Position numbers and translations under genes: made by a program. The notes below the pieces were generated by a model, which saw only the letters and a list, made by a program, of their open reading frames with translations, was not told where the DNA came from and made no database searches. Positions 1 to 7,271 of a stretch of DNA of 64,000 bases are shown here, piece after piece. Source of the DNA: Aalborgiella sp040079635. GTDB lineage: Bacteria > Pseudomonadota > Gammaproteobacteria > Burkholderiales > Burkholderiaceae_C. Within the stretch, counting starts at the first letter, position 1. Each line of letters starts with the position of its first letter. Where the stretch lies: NCBI GenBank assembly GCA_040079635.1, contig JBEBJY010000003.1, positions 1 to 64,000 of the forward strand. The letters are read 5' to 3'.

Positions 1-125
1 GCACTGGCACGCAGCATCTCCGGGCTGTACCCCACCCAAGCCGCCAGCCGCCCTGTGACGGGGATACGGGTGAAGAATTGGATGGCTAGGAGGTAGTGAC
101 GAATGAAGCGAAATATAAATTGCAT
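1..125 (-). CDS. cobS: Adenosylcobinamide-GDP ribazoletransferase CobS (N-terminal part only)
   Basis: Only the first 41 codons are present; the gene runs off the left edge. The visible start reads MQFIFRFIRHYLLAIQFFTR followed by IPVTGRLAAWVGYSPEM, the characteristic N-terminus of CobS, an integral membrane enzyme that joins adenosylcobinamide-GDP and alpha-ribazole phosphate in the last step of the nucleotide loop pathway. The ATG lies 10 nt after the cobT stop, so it is the thirteenth and last visible gene of the B12 operon. I see no strong Shine-Dalgarno in the short gap; a GGAG lies further back inside the end of cobT. Confidence 0.9.
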   Translation of the reverse strand, partial: MQFIFRFIRHYLLAIQFFTRIPVTGRLAAWVGYSPEMLRAS

Positions 126-135
126 GGGATTTATC

Positions 136-1194
136 TTATGCCGACTTCTCCGACACCCCCGCCGACTCAAAACTCGCCATATCCCGCAGCACCGTACACG
201 CCGCCACCAGCAGCGGCCAAGCCAGCGCTGCGCCAGAGCCTTCGCCGAGGCGCAAGCCCATATCCAACAGCGGTTTGGCGTTCAACTGCTCTAACATCAA
301 CCCATGCCCGCGCTCGCCTGAGCGGTGGGCGAAAACACAGCGCTGCAAGACGGCAGGCTGCATGGCATTGGCGACCAAAATCACCGCTGTGGTGATGAAG
401 CCGTCCACCACGATGACGCGACGCTCTGCCGCTGCTTGAAACACCGCACCCAGCATGGTCGCCATTTCAAAACCGCCAAACGCAGCCAGCACCTCCAAAG
501 GCGCAGTCACATTTGCATGGAAAGCCAGCACTTCGCGCAGCACGGCTGTCTTGCGGTCAATGCCGCTTGCGTCCAAACCTGTGCCTGCGCCTGTGCAATT
601 GGCAATATCCAAACCACCTAAGCGCGACAAGATCAGCGATGCGGCCGAGGTGTTGCCAATGCCCATTTCACCCAGCAAAATCGCGTTACCCGGCAGGTTT
701 TTGACGATGGTCATGCCATTTGCAATCGCTTGCTGGCATTGAGCGGCTGTCATGGCTGCAGTCGTTGAAGAATCTGCTGTGCCGTTGTCAACTTTGGCAT
801 TCAACAAACCAGCACGTGGGGTTTTGGCTGCGTCCAAGAATTCATGGTTCACGCCGCAATCCACCACATTCAAAGCAATGTTGTTGGCCTTGGCCAACAC
901 GCTGACGCACGCACCACCTGCGATGAAGTTTTCCACCATCTGCCAAGTCACGTCGCTCGGGAAAGCCGAGACCCCACGCGCTGTCAAACCGTGGTCGCCA
1001 GCAAATACCAGCATTTGCGGCTGGTCAAGCTGAGGAGATTCTGTACCCAAAATCTGCCCAAGCTGCAGTGCCAAGCCTTCGAGTTGACCGAGTGAGCCCA
1101 GTGGTTTGGTTTTATTGTCGATTTTGTGCTGCAGCTTGGCGGTGAAGGCAGGGTTGTTGATGTCTTGCAGGTTTGGGAGAGTAAAAGTGCTCAT
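136..1194 (-). CDS. cobT: Nicotinate-nucleotide--dimethylbenzimidazole phosphoribosyltransferase CobT
   Basis: Makes alpha-ribazole 5'-phosphate from dimethylbenzimidazole and nicotinate mononucleotide, supplying the lower ligand that CobS attaches. The 352 residues match the usual length. Family marks are KPLGSLG near residue 30, the Gly-rich GEMGIGNTSAAS near 175, and the C-terminal GLRLGEGSGAALA near 320, which carries the glutamate that acts as catalytic base in the Salmonella enzyme. The ATG at 1194 follows the cobQ stop by 46 nt, one of the few real gaps in the operon. No repeat insertion is visible. Confidence 0.96.
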   Translation of the reverse strand: MSTFTLPNLQDINNPAFTAKLQHKIDNKTKPLGSLGQLEGLALQLGQILGTESPQLDQPQMLVFAGDHGLTARGVSAFPSDVTWQMVENFIAGGACVSVLAKANNIALNVVDCGVNHEFLDAAKTPRAGLLNAKVDNGTADSSTTAAMTAAQCQQAIANGMTIVKNLPGNAILLGEMGIGNTSAASLILSRLGGLDIANCTGAGTGLDASGIDRKTAVLREVLAFHANVTAPLEVLAAFGGFEMATMLGAVFQAAAERRVIVVDGFITTAVILVANAMQPAVLQRCVFAHRSGERGHGLMLEQLNAKPLLDMGLRLGEGSGAALAWPLLVAACTVLRDMASFESAGVSEKSA

Positions 1195-1240
1195 GGTTTT
1201 TCTTATAAGTGCTTGAAATTGAAGGGGAATATGGGTAAAT

Positions 1241-2743
1241 CTAGCGAATCAGCGAATCCAAAAAGTCCGATTCAAAATGCTGTGCGATGTAATCAGCCAA
1301 GCCGTCAAACACCGAATTTAAAGTCGGCGCGCTCGCGCCAAAAAGCGCTTGCAACACGGCTGGGTCTTCAAACATGCCGTGCAAATACAAGCCCAGCACG
1401 TTACCAGTGGCGTTTTGCCAGCCCAGCGCATCCGGCAGCACGGCGACAGCCACATCGCCCGCTTTGGCCATGGCTGGGTGTTGAGCCGTCTGGCCATGGT
1501 GGATTTCGTAGCCAGCTACGGCCACATCACTCAAGTTGGACCACAAGCCGGTCAAGGTGCCAAACTGGGTCTGCCGGTGTTGCACGGTTTTGGCGATTTC
1601 AAAATTCGTCACCAACGGTAGCAGACCAAGCCCTGGTCCGTTTCCATCGATTTGGTTCATATCAATCAACGCCTCGCCCAGCATCTGCAAACCGCCGCAA
1701 ATACCCAGCACCGCTTTGCCCTGCGCAGCGTGCGTGGCGATGGCGGCGTCTAACCCTTGCGAACGCAGCCAAGCCAAATCGCCACTGGTGTGCTTGCTGC
1801 CGGGCAGGATAACCCAGTCGGCATCGATGATTTCGCTCGGGCTGCGCACCCATTTCAGGCGTACACCGGGGACGTTTTTCAAAGCTTGAAACTCGTCCAG
1901 GTTGCTGATGCGCGGGTAAGCAACGACAACAATCGTGGTGGTGACTTTGCCAGAAGCCACGCTTCGGTCATCAAAAACACCGTCTTCTTCAGGCAGGCCA
2001 TGTTGCCACCACATGGGCAAAGTCGCGACGACGGGCACACCAGTCATCCCCTGCAGCATCTCGGGGCCAGGTGCAAGCAAGCTGGCATCGCCTCTGAACT
2101 TGTTGAGCACAAAGCCTTTGATCAACGCTTGCTCTTCGGACGGCAACAGCGCAAAAGTGCCATACAAATGCGCAAACGCACCGCCTCGGTCGATATCTGT
2201 AACGAGCAAGCAGGCGGCATTAGCTGCGACGGCCACCCGCATGTTGACGATGTCGTTGGCTTTGAGGTTGATCTCAGCAGGCGAGCCTGCGCCTTCGATG
2301 ACGACCACGTCGTTCTCGGCCATCAACTCGTTCAACGCTATTTGAATCGTCGGCCAGACACGCTCACTGCGGTCGCGCCATGGGGCATGCGTCAACTCTT
2401 CACTCACCTGCCCTAGCAAAATGACTTGGCTGTGGGTGTCACGTTCGGGCTTGAGCAGCAGCGGGTTCATGCGGACTTCGGGGACGGTGTTGGCGGCAAG
2501 GGCTTGAAAATACTGAGCACTGCCGATCTCGCCACCGTAGCTAAGCGCCCCCACACTTGCCACTTCGTGTGCTGCGCTGCCCCCCGAGGGGGCAACCACC
2601 CGTGCGTTGTTGCTCATGTTTTGCGCTTTGAAGGGCGCGACTTTCAGACCTTGACGGGCATAGTAGCGGCACAGCGCGGTGGTCAGCCAGCTTTTGCCAG
2701 CGCCGCTGGTGGTACCTAGAACCATGATGGCTTTTGCGGTCAT
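1241..2743 (-). CDS. cobQ: Cobyric acid synthase CobQ (CbiP), with an in-frame repeat insertion
   Basis: ATP- and glutamine-dependent amidation of adenosylcobyrinic acid a,c-diamide to cobyric acid. The N-terminal dethiobiotin-synthetase-like domain starts VLGTTSGAGKSWL (P-loop, residues 8-20); the C-terminal class I glutamine amidotransferase domain has the nucleophile in GICGGLQMLG and a later conserved His in YEIHHG. Between the conserved blocks APFKAQNMSNNARVV and GEIGSAQYFQALAA, residues about 51-70 (PSGGSAAHEVASVGALSYGG) have no counterpart in the family as I know it; the DNA there is a dispersed inverted repeat (2545-2593). The start overlaps the cobC stop as ATGA. Confidence 0.95.
   Translation of the reverse strand: MTAKAIMVLGTTSGAGKSWLTTALCRYYARQGLKVAPFKAQNMSNNARVVAPSGGSAAHEVASVGALSYGGEIGSAQYFQALAANTVPEVRMNPLLLKPERDTHSQVILLGQVSEELTHAPWRDRSERVWPTIQIALNELMAENDVVVIEGAGSPAEINLKANDIVNMRVAVAANAACLLVTDIDRGGAFAHLYGTFALLPSEEQALIKGFVLNKFRGDASLLAPGPEMLQGMTGVPVVATLPMWWQHGLPEEDGVFDDRSVASGKVTTTIVVVAYPRISNLDEFQALKNVPGVRLKWVRSPSEIIDADWVILPGSKHTSGDLAWLRSQGLDAAIATHAAQGKAVLGICGGLQMLGEALIDMNQIDGNGPGLGLLPLVTNFEIAKTVQHRQTQFGTLTGLWSNLSDVAVAGYEIHHGQTAQHPAMAKAGDVAVAVLPDALGWQNATGNVLGLYLHGMFEDPAVLQALFGASAPTLNSVFDGLADYIAQHFESDFLDSLIR
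2545..2593. repeat. REP-like inverted repeat inserted in frame in cobQ
   Basis: GCGCCCCCACACTTGCCACT, then TCGTGTG, ending in GCCCCCCGAGGGGGC. The outer GCCCCC/GGGGGC arms pair, and an inner CACTTCGTGTG is also partly self-complementary. I recall this type of repeat (GC-rich arms around an ACACGAAGTG core) as common between genes of Comamonadaceae, from general familiarity rather than a search. Here it sits inside cobQ without breaking the frame. Confidence 0.8.
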
Positions 2744-3825
2744 TTAAAGTCCTTATTAATAAACTGCCAAGCGTCTCGCAAGGCATTTTGTGCAGCCGGT
2801 TGCTGGACGCTGAGGCGCACTTGTCCCGGCAAGCCGAACGAGCTGGTGTCCCGCAGTTTGATGCCTTGGCTGCGCAGCGCCATCAAAGCCAGCTCTAAAG
2901 TTAAGCCATCAGCCAACTTAGGCGAGGCGCAAAAGAAGTTGGTGACGCTGGGCTGGCACGTCCAACCGAACGATTCAAGCAACTCGGTTTGACGCATTTT
3001 CCAGACTTGCAGCGTTTGAAGACTGTTGCTTAGCCAAGTTTGCACATCCGCAGTAACCCAACTTTCCAGCAAAGCCACACCGTGCGCACCCAGTGGCCAT
3101 GAAGCAGACAAACCTACGAATTGATTGACCAGCAGGTTTGAACCCAGCGGCGCAATCGCATAAGCCGCCCGCACCCCCGTCAAACCCAGCGCTTTGTTGG
3201 GTGAATAAAGTTGCCAAACCGCGTTATTCGGGTCGTTATGCAAACCGTCATTCCCGCGAAGGCGGGAATCCATGGTGGCGCTCGTGGATTCCCGCCTTCG
3301 CGGGAACGACAAAAATGAGTCACTCAATTGCAAAGGTGCGTAAGCCAAATCGAGAACGTGGATGGCGTTGGGTGACACTTCAGCGACGTCGGCATGAACC
3401 TGTCCCAGCGGGCTAGACGGTTGGCAATGCCAGACCAAACCAGCGGTTTTTGGATCTAACGACAACAGCAAACCCCAAGCTTGTGCGGCGTGGGTGTAGT
3501 CACCAAAGCTGTGCGGCGGTACATAAACCGAGTCAACACCTTGCAGCTTAGCCAAAGCAGTAATGCGAAAAATGAACTCACTGGCGCTGGCTGCGATAAC
3601 GATGCGACTAGGCTCGCAACCATGAAATGCAGCCAATTTATCGCACAAAGCCGTGTAACTGGGGTCGGGATACCTCGTAACATCGGCCTGCGCGATAGCC
3701 GATTGCGTCATGGGACAAGGGCCGCAGGCGTTGCTGTTGGTGGAAAAGTCAAACATCGGCAAACCAAGCGCGTCTGTACCGCCGTGGATACGATTTGGGT
3801 TAGCTTGAATCATTTGGGGATTCAT
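2740..3825 (-). CDS. cobC: Threonine-phosphate decarboxylase CobC (Salmonella CobD type), with an in-frame REP insertion
   Basis: PLP-dependent decarboxylase of the aminotransferase fold giving (R)-1-amino-2-propanol phosphate, which CbiB attaches to cobyric acid. N-terminal IHGGTDALGL and DFSTNSNACGPCP are typical; the PLP lysine is expected in YSPNKALGLTGVRAAYA (Lys about 211). Residues about 173-194 (SFPRRREST...DSRLRGND) are the translation of a REP-type inverted repeat at 3246-3310, placed just before the active-site strand. The ATG at 3825 overlaps the cbiB TGA as ATGA with GGAGG 7 nt upstream. The frame stays open far upstream of this ATG, but that extension only shadows cbiB. Confidence 0.93.
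   Translation of the reverse strand: MNPQMIQANPNRIHGGTDALGLPMFDFSTNSNACGPCPMTQSAIAQADVTRYPDPSYTALCDKLAAFHGCEPSRIVIAASASEFIFRITALAKLQGVDSVYVPPHSFGDYTHAAQAWGLLLSLDPKTAGLVWHCQPSSPLGQVHADVAEVSPNAIHVLDLAYAPLQLSDSFLSFPRRRESTSATMDSRLRGNDGLHNDPNNAVWQLYSPNKALGLTGVRAAYAIAPLGSNLLVNQFVGLSASWPLGAHGVALLESWVTADVQTWLSNSLQTLQVWKMRQTELLESFGWTCQPSVTNFFCASPKLADGLTLELALMALRSQGIKLRDTSSFGLPGQVRLSVQQPAAQNALRDAWQFINKDFK
3246..3310. repeat. REP/dRS3-like inverted repeat inside cobC
   Basis: Two arms, ATTCCCGCGAAGGCGGGAAT and its complement ATTCCCGCCTTCGCGGGAAC, separated by a 12-nt spacer, so the unit can form a long hairpin and each arm is itself palindromic. A near-identical copy lies between two aromatic-degradation genes at 36669-36734. 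It keeps the cobC reading frame and encodes the well-known spurious peptides FPRRREST and DSRLRGND. Confidence 0.92.
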
Positions 3826-4838
3826 GGAACCCTCCAAAACGCTACATATAATATAGCTATATAGGCAATAAATACGCCGGCTATAGTCGAATTTGAGGCT
3901 AACTTGACCGACTTTTGTATATCTGACGCATTTGGAGCGTTTCCAGGCGCGTTTAAAGTGTACACATCGGGCTTGGAAAGCTGGATATTCAAAATCAATG
4001 CCATAGTCGCCATGGGCCAGCCGCTGTTGGGGGATGGTGTTTTGGCAGCTTCTTGCTGCAAACGTGTCCAAAATCCGCTGACCATAAAGCCCGAACTCGA
4101 ACCGGACACCAACCAAAGCAGAGCAGCGGTGATGCGTGCTGGCAGCCAAGACAGCACATCGTCCGCCCGCGCCGCCCATTTGCCTGCCCATTCCCAGTTT
4201 CGACCTTTTCCATTGACGATACGGATGCCTTTGTAACCCCACATCGCATCAGCGGTATTGGCAAAGCGGTAAACCGCCGCGCCGGGCAGACCGAACAAAA
4301 CGAACCAAAATATTGGCGCGATGACCGAGTCGTTCAGGTTTTCAGCCAATGTTTCAATCGCGCTTTCGCGGACTTGCGCTTCGGTCAAAGCGGTGATGTC
4401 GCGGCTGACGAGCATGGACAGGCGCGCCCTGCCCGCTTCTAAAGATTGCTGCAAGGCGGTTTCAACGGCTTGCACTTCACGGCGTAGCATGCGCCAGGCA
4501 AACAAAGGCTTCAGCAGCGAGCCCAGCAACAATGCCGCCCATACGGCAGGTAGTTGTAAAACCGCCAATTGCAAACTGTAAGTCACTATCAAAATAATAG
4601 CTATCAAGGCAATCCACACGACGGCTCCAGCCAGAAATGAGGGGTAATCTGGCACATTGTCATCTGTTGCAGGTTTTGGCAAGATATGCACTGCAGCCCA
4701 ATTCAAAGCATTGCCCATCCACACCACGGGGTGCAGACGCGCTGGTGGTTCGCCAAAAAAGTGGTCGATAACAAATGCAATCAGCAAGGCGCTGGCAAAA
4801 ACCCAACCTAACTCAGCCGCCTCGACAAGTTCAATCAC
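3822..4838 (-). CDS. cbiB: Adenosylcobinamide-phosphate synthase CbiB (CobD), C-terminus made by a repeat
   Basis: Membrane enzyme that couples adenosylcobyric acid with aminopropanol phosphate. Family signs: early IDHFFGEPPARLHPVVWMG, several hydrophobic segments, and DSVIAPIFWFVLFGLPGAAVYRFANTADAMWGYK. The preferred start is GTG at 4838, one base after the cobO TGA and with GAGGA 5 nt upstream; a TTG at 4850 is possible but less well placed. The last residues (IAGVFIAYIAILYVAFWRVP) are the translation of a full 45-bp dispersed element (3841-3888) in reverse orientation, and a degenerate copy underlies residues about 68-84. Its stop overlaps the cobC start. Confidence 0.93.
   Translation of the reverse strand: MIELVEAAELGWVFASALLIAFVIDHFFGEPPARLHPVVWMGNALNWAAVHILPKPATDDNVPDYPSFLAGAVVWIALIAIILIVTYSLQLAVLQLPAVWAALLLGSLLKPLFAWRMLRREVQAVETALQQSLEAGRARLSMLVSRDITALTEAQVRESAIETLAENLNDSVIAPIFWFVLFGLPGAAVYRFANTADAMWGYKGIRIVNGKGRNWEWAGKWAARADDVLSWLPARITAALLWLVSGSSSGFMVSGFWTRLQQEAAKTPSPNSGWPMATMALILNIQLSKPDVYTLNAPGNAPNASDIQKSVKLASNSTIAGVFIAYIAILYVAFWRVP
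3841..3888 (+). repeat. 45-bp dispersed palindromic element, copy in the cbiB 3' end
   Basis: Full copy with the perfect core GCAATAAATACGCCGGC preceded by the GCTA...ATAGC hairpin. It encodes the C-terminal part of CbiB in the reverse reading (IAGVFIAYIAI). Orientation is given by the strand on which the core reads as above. Confidence 0.92.
4584..4633 (+). repeat. Degenerate copy of the 45-bp element inside cbiB
   Basis: CTATCAAAATAATAGCTATC followed by AAGGCAATCCACACGACGGC. The hairpin and spacing are kept, but the core has several changes. It reads AGAVVWIALIAI in CbiB, parallel to the AGVFIAYIAI of the C-terminal copy. It could be an old copy or chance similarity in a hydrophobic segment. 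Confidence 0.5.
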
Positions 4839-4839
4839 C

Positions 4840-5421
4840 TCAGTCCTCAATCCCGCGCTGCGCTGGAATACCGGCTTTGAAGGCGTGTTTGATTAGGGTC
4901 ATCTCTGTGACTGTGTCGGCCAATTCAATGATCTCGGGCGGGCAGCGGCGGCCTGTGATGACCACGTGCACGTGCGTGGGGCGATCAAACAGGGTTTGCA
5001 CGACTTCTTCGACGCCGCCAGCCGCTTCCATCCAGCCGTAAATCAGCGGGTAGGTGAACTCATCGAGCACGACCATGAAGTAGTCGCCGCTCATGATGGC
5101 CGCTTTGGCGCGCTGCCAACCGTCGCGTGCCAATTGCGCGGAATGCTCAAGGTCTTGGCTTTTCCAGCTGAACCCATCGCCCAAACCTTCAATCGGAATG
5201 CCCAACTGCTCAAACATGCGGTGCTCGCCAAAACGGGCGCTGGGCACTTTCATGAACTGGAAAATTTTGACTGGTTTGCCACGGCCATGCGCACGCAAAG
5301 CCAAGCCAAACGCGGCCGTGCTTTTGCCTTTGCCGTCGCCAGTGTTAACGATGATTAGCCCACGGCGTTCACCCTCTGGTTTGTCGTAAGGTTTACATTC
5401 TGGTGCGGCTTCGATTTGCAT
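4840..5421 (-). CDS. cobO: Corrinoid adenosyltransferase CobO/BtuR (CobA type)
   Basis: Transfers the 5'-deoxyadenosyl group of ATP to the cobalt of reduced corrinoids. P-loop NTGDGKGKSTAAFG at residues 26-39 is diagnostic of the CobA/CobO family; FQFMKVP, LDEFTYPLIYGWM and HVVITGRRCPPEIIELAD follow in the family order. At 193 residues it has the usual length. The ATG at 5421 is preceded by an AT-rich 39-nt gap after btuD with a weak ribosome binding site, which holds a Fur-like palindrome (5439-5452). Its TGA lies one base before the cbiB GTG. Confidence 0.96.
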   Translation of the reverse strand: MQIEAAPECKPYDKPEGERRGLIIVNTGDGKGKSTAAFGLALRAHGRGKPVKIFQFMKVPSARFGEHRMFEQLGIPIEGLGDGFSWKSQDLEHSAQLARDGWQRAKAAIMSGDYFMVVLDEFTYPLIYGWMEAAGGVEEVVQTLFDRPTHVHVVITGRRCPPEIIELADTVTEMTLIKHAFKAGIPAQRGIED

Positions 5422-5438
5422 ATTTTTTTAATTTCTAC

Positions 5439-5452
5439 GAATAATGATTATC
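5439..5452. promoter_or_regulatory. Possible Fur-like box between btuD and cobO
   Basis: On the minus strand this reads GATAATCATTATTC, close to the core of the Fur consensus (GATAAT/ATTATC hexamers). It sits in the only non-overlapping junction in the first half of the operon, directly before cobO. AT-rich gaps produce such matches by chance, so this is a suggestion only. Confidence 0.3.
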
Positions 5453-5460
5453 TTTTTTTG

Positions 5461-6258
5461 CTATATTTTTGGTAGTGATACAAGCATGTTTTCTATAGTC
5501 TTGATGACAATTCTGTTCTCGAAAACGTGTTCTAACGCGCGGTGTGTAGCCACGTCGGCCGTCGTTCCAAAATGCGTGACCTTGCCAGCGGTCATGATCA
5601 GCATGTCATCCGCTTGCAGCGCCATGGTGGTTTCGTGCAGCACGCTGACCACGGTTTTGCCATCAGCTACGAGTTGACGAACCAGCGCCAACCAGTCGGA
5701 CTGGTGGGGTGGGTCTAGATTGGCCAACGGCTCGTCCATCAGCAGCACATCGGCTTGTACGGCCAAAGCACGTGCTAGCAGGACACGCTGACGTTCGCCA
5801 CCAGAAAGCTGTCCCAGCGCCCTGCCCCGCCAATCCCAAGCTTGGGTGCTGCGCAGTGCTAGCTCAACAGCGGCGATGTCTGCCGCATTCGGCGCTGCAA
5901 GCCACGCTTGGTGCGGTAAGCGCCCCAACATGGCGACGTCAAATACGGTCAAATCATCGGCGCTGGCTTCGTTTTGACCCAGCCAAGCCAGTTGTTTGGC
6001 TCTTGCACGGGGTGCAATGTCTGAGATGACTTCGCCAAACAGCTCAACGCGTCCACCATCTTGTACAGGCAGCAAAACACCTGCAAGCACCTTCAACAAC
6101 GTCGATTTACCCGCACCATTGGGGCCGACAATGCTGGTCCAGCGTCCGGTTACAAAACGTGCACTGATGTTGTGTAAAACAGGTGTATTTTGCAGCTTAG
6201 CCGACGTATTTATTGCCTGAACAGCTACATTATTAATAGCAAAATTAGCAGCCGTCAT
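5461..6258 (-). CDS. btuD: Cobalamin ABC transporter ATP-binding protein BtuD
   Basis: ATPase of the vitamin B12 importer with BtuC and BtuF. Walker A GPNGAGKST (residues about 45-53), signature LSGGERQR, Walker B VLLMDEP and a VLHE switch region are all present. The ATG at 6258 overlaps the btuC TGA as ATGA; an in-frame GTG at 6282 is possible but would lie inside btuC. Residues about 7-20 (AINNVAVQAINTSA) are encoded by a copy of the 45-bp dispersed element, placed between the start and the first conserved strand (PVLHNISARF), so the insertion is in the variable N-terminal edge. The 265-residue length is normal. Confidence 0.94.
   Translation of the reverse strand: MTAANFAINNVAVQAINTSAKLQNTPVLHNISARFVTGRWTSIVGPNGAGKSTLLKVLAGVLLPVQDGGRVELFGEVISDIAPRARAKQLAWLGQNEASADDLTVFDVAMLGRLPHQAWLAAPNAADIAAVELALRSTQAWDWRGRALGQLSGGERQRVLLARALAVQADVLLMDEPLANLDPPHQSDWLALVRQLVADGKTVVSVLHETTMALQADDMLIMTAGKVTHFGTTADVATHRALEHVFENRIVIKTIENMLVSLPKI
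6198..6240 (-). repeat. 45-bp dispersed element inside btuD
   Basis: On the gene strand: GCTATTAATAATGTAGCTGT, then TCAGGCAATAAATACGTCGG. One change in the core. In frame, encoding AINNVAVQAINTSA in BtuD. Confidence 0.88.
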
Positions 6259-7271
6259 AGCGTCTTCTTTCGCATCAACCACAACAAATATGTACCACCT
6301 AAAACAGCGGTGAGCACGCCAACGGGCAGTTCCTGCGGCGCAATAAGGCTTCGCGCCAAAATATCCGCCAAGAGCAGCAGCACGCCGCCCATCAAGCTGG
6401 ACAGCACAATCAATTTGCCGTGCGTGGTTTTCACCACCGAACGCACCAAATGCGGTGCGGCTAGGCCGACAAAAGCGATCAAACCTGTTTGCGCCACTGC
6501 CGTACCCGTAGCCAAAGCTAGCAGAGCAATCAAAGCCGAGCGCAGTGTTCCTAATGGCAAACCCAGCGTGATAGCTGTCGATTCGCCTAAAGCCAAACCA
6601 TCCAACACCCTAGATAGAGCCCATGACAAAACGAGGCAGGGAACGAGTACAGCAGCCATGACGGAACAAGCCATCCAACCAACAAACCCTGTTGAGCCGA
6701 GCATAAATGCCGTCATCGCCACCAAAATAGAGGGCGATAGCAAGGTGAACAAAGAGCTGACCGCTCCTAAAACCACGCCAACCACCACGCCTGCTAGCAG
6801 CAAACGAAGCGTGTGCTGCACACCCCGCGCTAAAGCCAAGGTCAACAAAACGGCGGCTACTGCGCCTAAAAATGCAGCTCCCGTTAAACCCAAGCGCACC
6901 AGCCACTGCGCTGCAAAGGGGCTAACGCCTACAGCGCCGAATAACGACAAGGCAATCGCAACGCCTAGCGTCGCGCCAGAGGCACTGCCGAGTAAATACG
7001 GATCAGCCAGCGGATTACGAAACAAACCCTGTGCCACGGCTCCCGCCAAGCCTAAAAGCGCACCCGCCAAAAAAGCGCCTAAGGTGCGCGGTGCGCGAAT
7101 GTCGATAACGATTTGCTGCGCCACCGGCTCTTGCCACATCGCCCAAACACTTTCTAAGCCTGTGCTTCCCACACTCAACCCGACGATACAAAGCAATGCA
7201 AATACCAACAAAAGCGATGCACCTAGTGCCCAAGCGCGCCTGTTGTGCAGCAAAACATGCTGATCGGTCAT
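6255..7271 (-). CDS. btuC: Cobalamin ABC transporter permease BtuC
   Basis: FecCD/BtuC-family inner membrane permease of 338 residues with about ten hydrophobic segments. Typical blocks: RAPRTLGAFLAGALLGLAGA, GLFRNPLADPYLLGSASGATLG, and the C-terminal GLIAFVGLAAPHLVR, the region that contacts the ATPase. Start and stop overlap the neighbouring btuF and btuD as ATGA, so the three transporter genes are translationally coupled. Confidence 0.96.
   Translation of the reverse strand: MTDQHVLLHNRRAWALGASLLLVFALLCIVGLSVGSTGLESVWAMWQEPVAQQIVIDIRAPRTLGAFLAGALLGLAGAVAQGLFRNPLADPYLLGSASGATLGVAIALSLFGAVGVSPFAAQWLVRLGLTGAAFLGAVAAVLLTLALARGVQHTLRLLLAGVVVGVVLGAVSSLFTLLSPSILVAMTAFMLGSTGFVGWMACSVMAAVLVPCLVLSWALSRVLDGLALGESTAITLGLPLGTLRSALIALLALATGTAVAQTGLIAFVGLAAPHLVRSVVKTTHGKLIVLSSLMGGVLLLLADILARSLIAPQELPVGVLTAVLGGTYLLWLMRKKTL

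Noticed and set aside
3826..4242. N-terminal extension of cobC upstream of the ATG at 3825
   Set aside because: It only translates the cbiB gene and the dispersed element in another frame (RRIYCLYSYIICS), and the ATGA overlap with GGAGG marks the real start.
6190..7263. A 357-codon open frame on the plus strand
   Set aside because: It is fully antisense to btuC, whose product is a clear FecCD permease; the antisense translation is low-complexity Pro/Ala/Lys/Thr with no recognisable domain.
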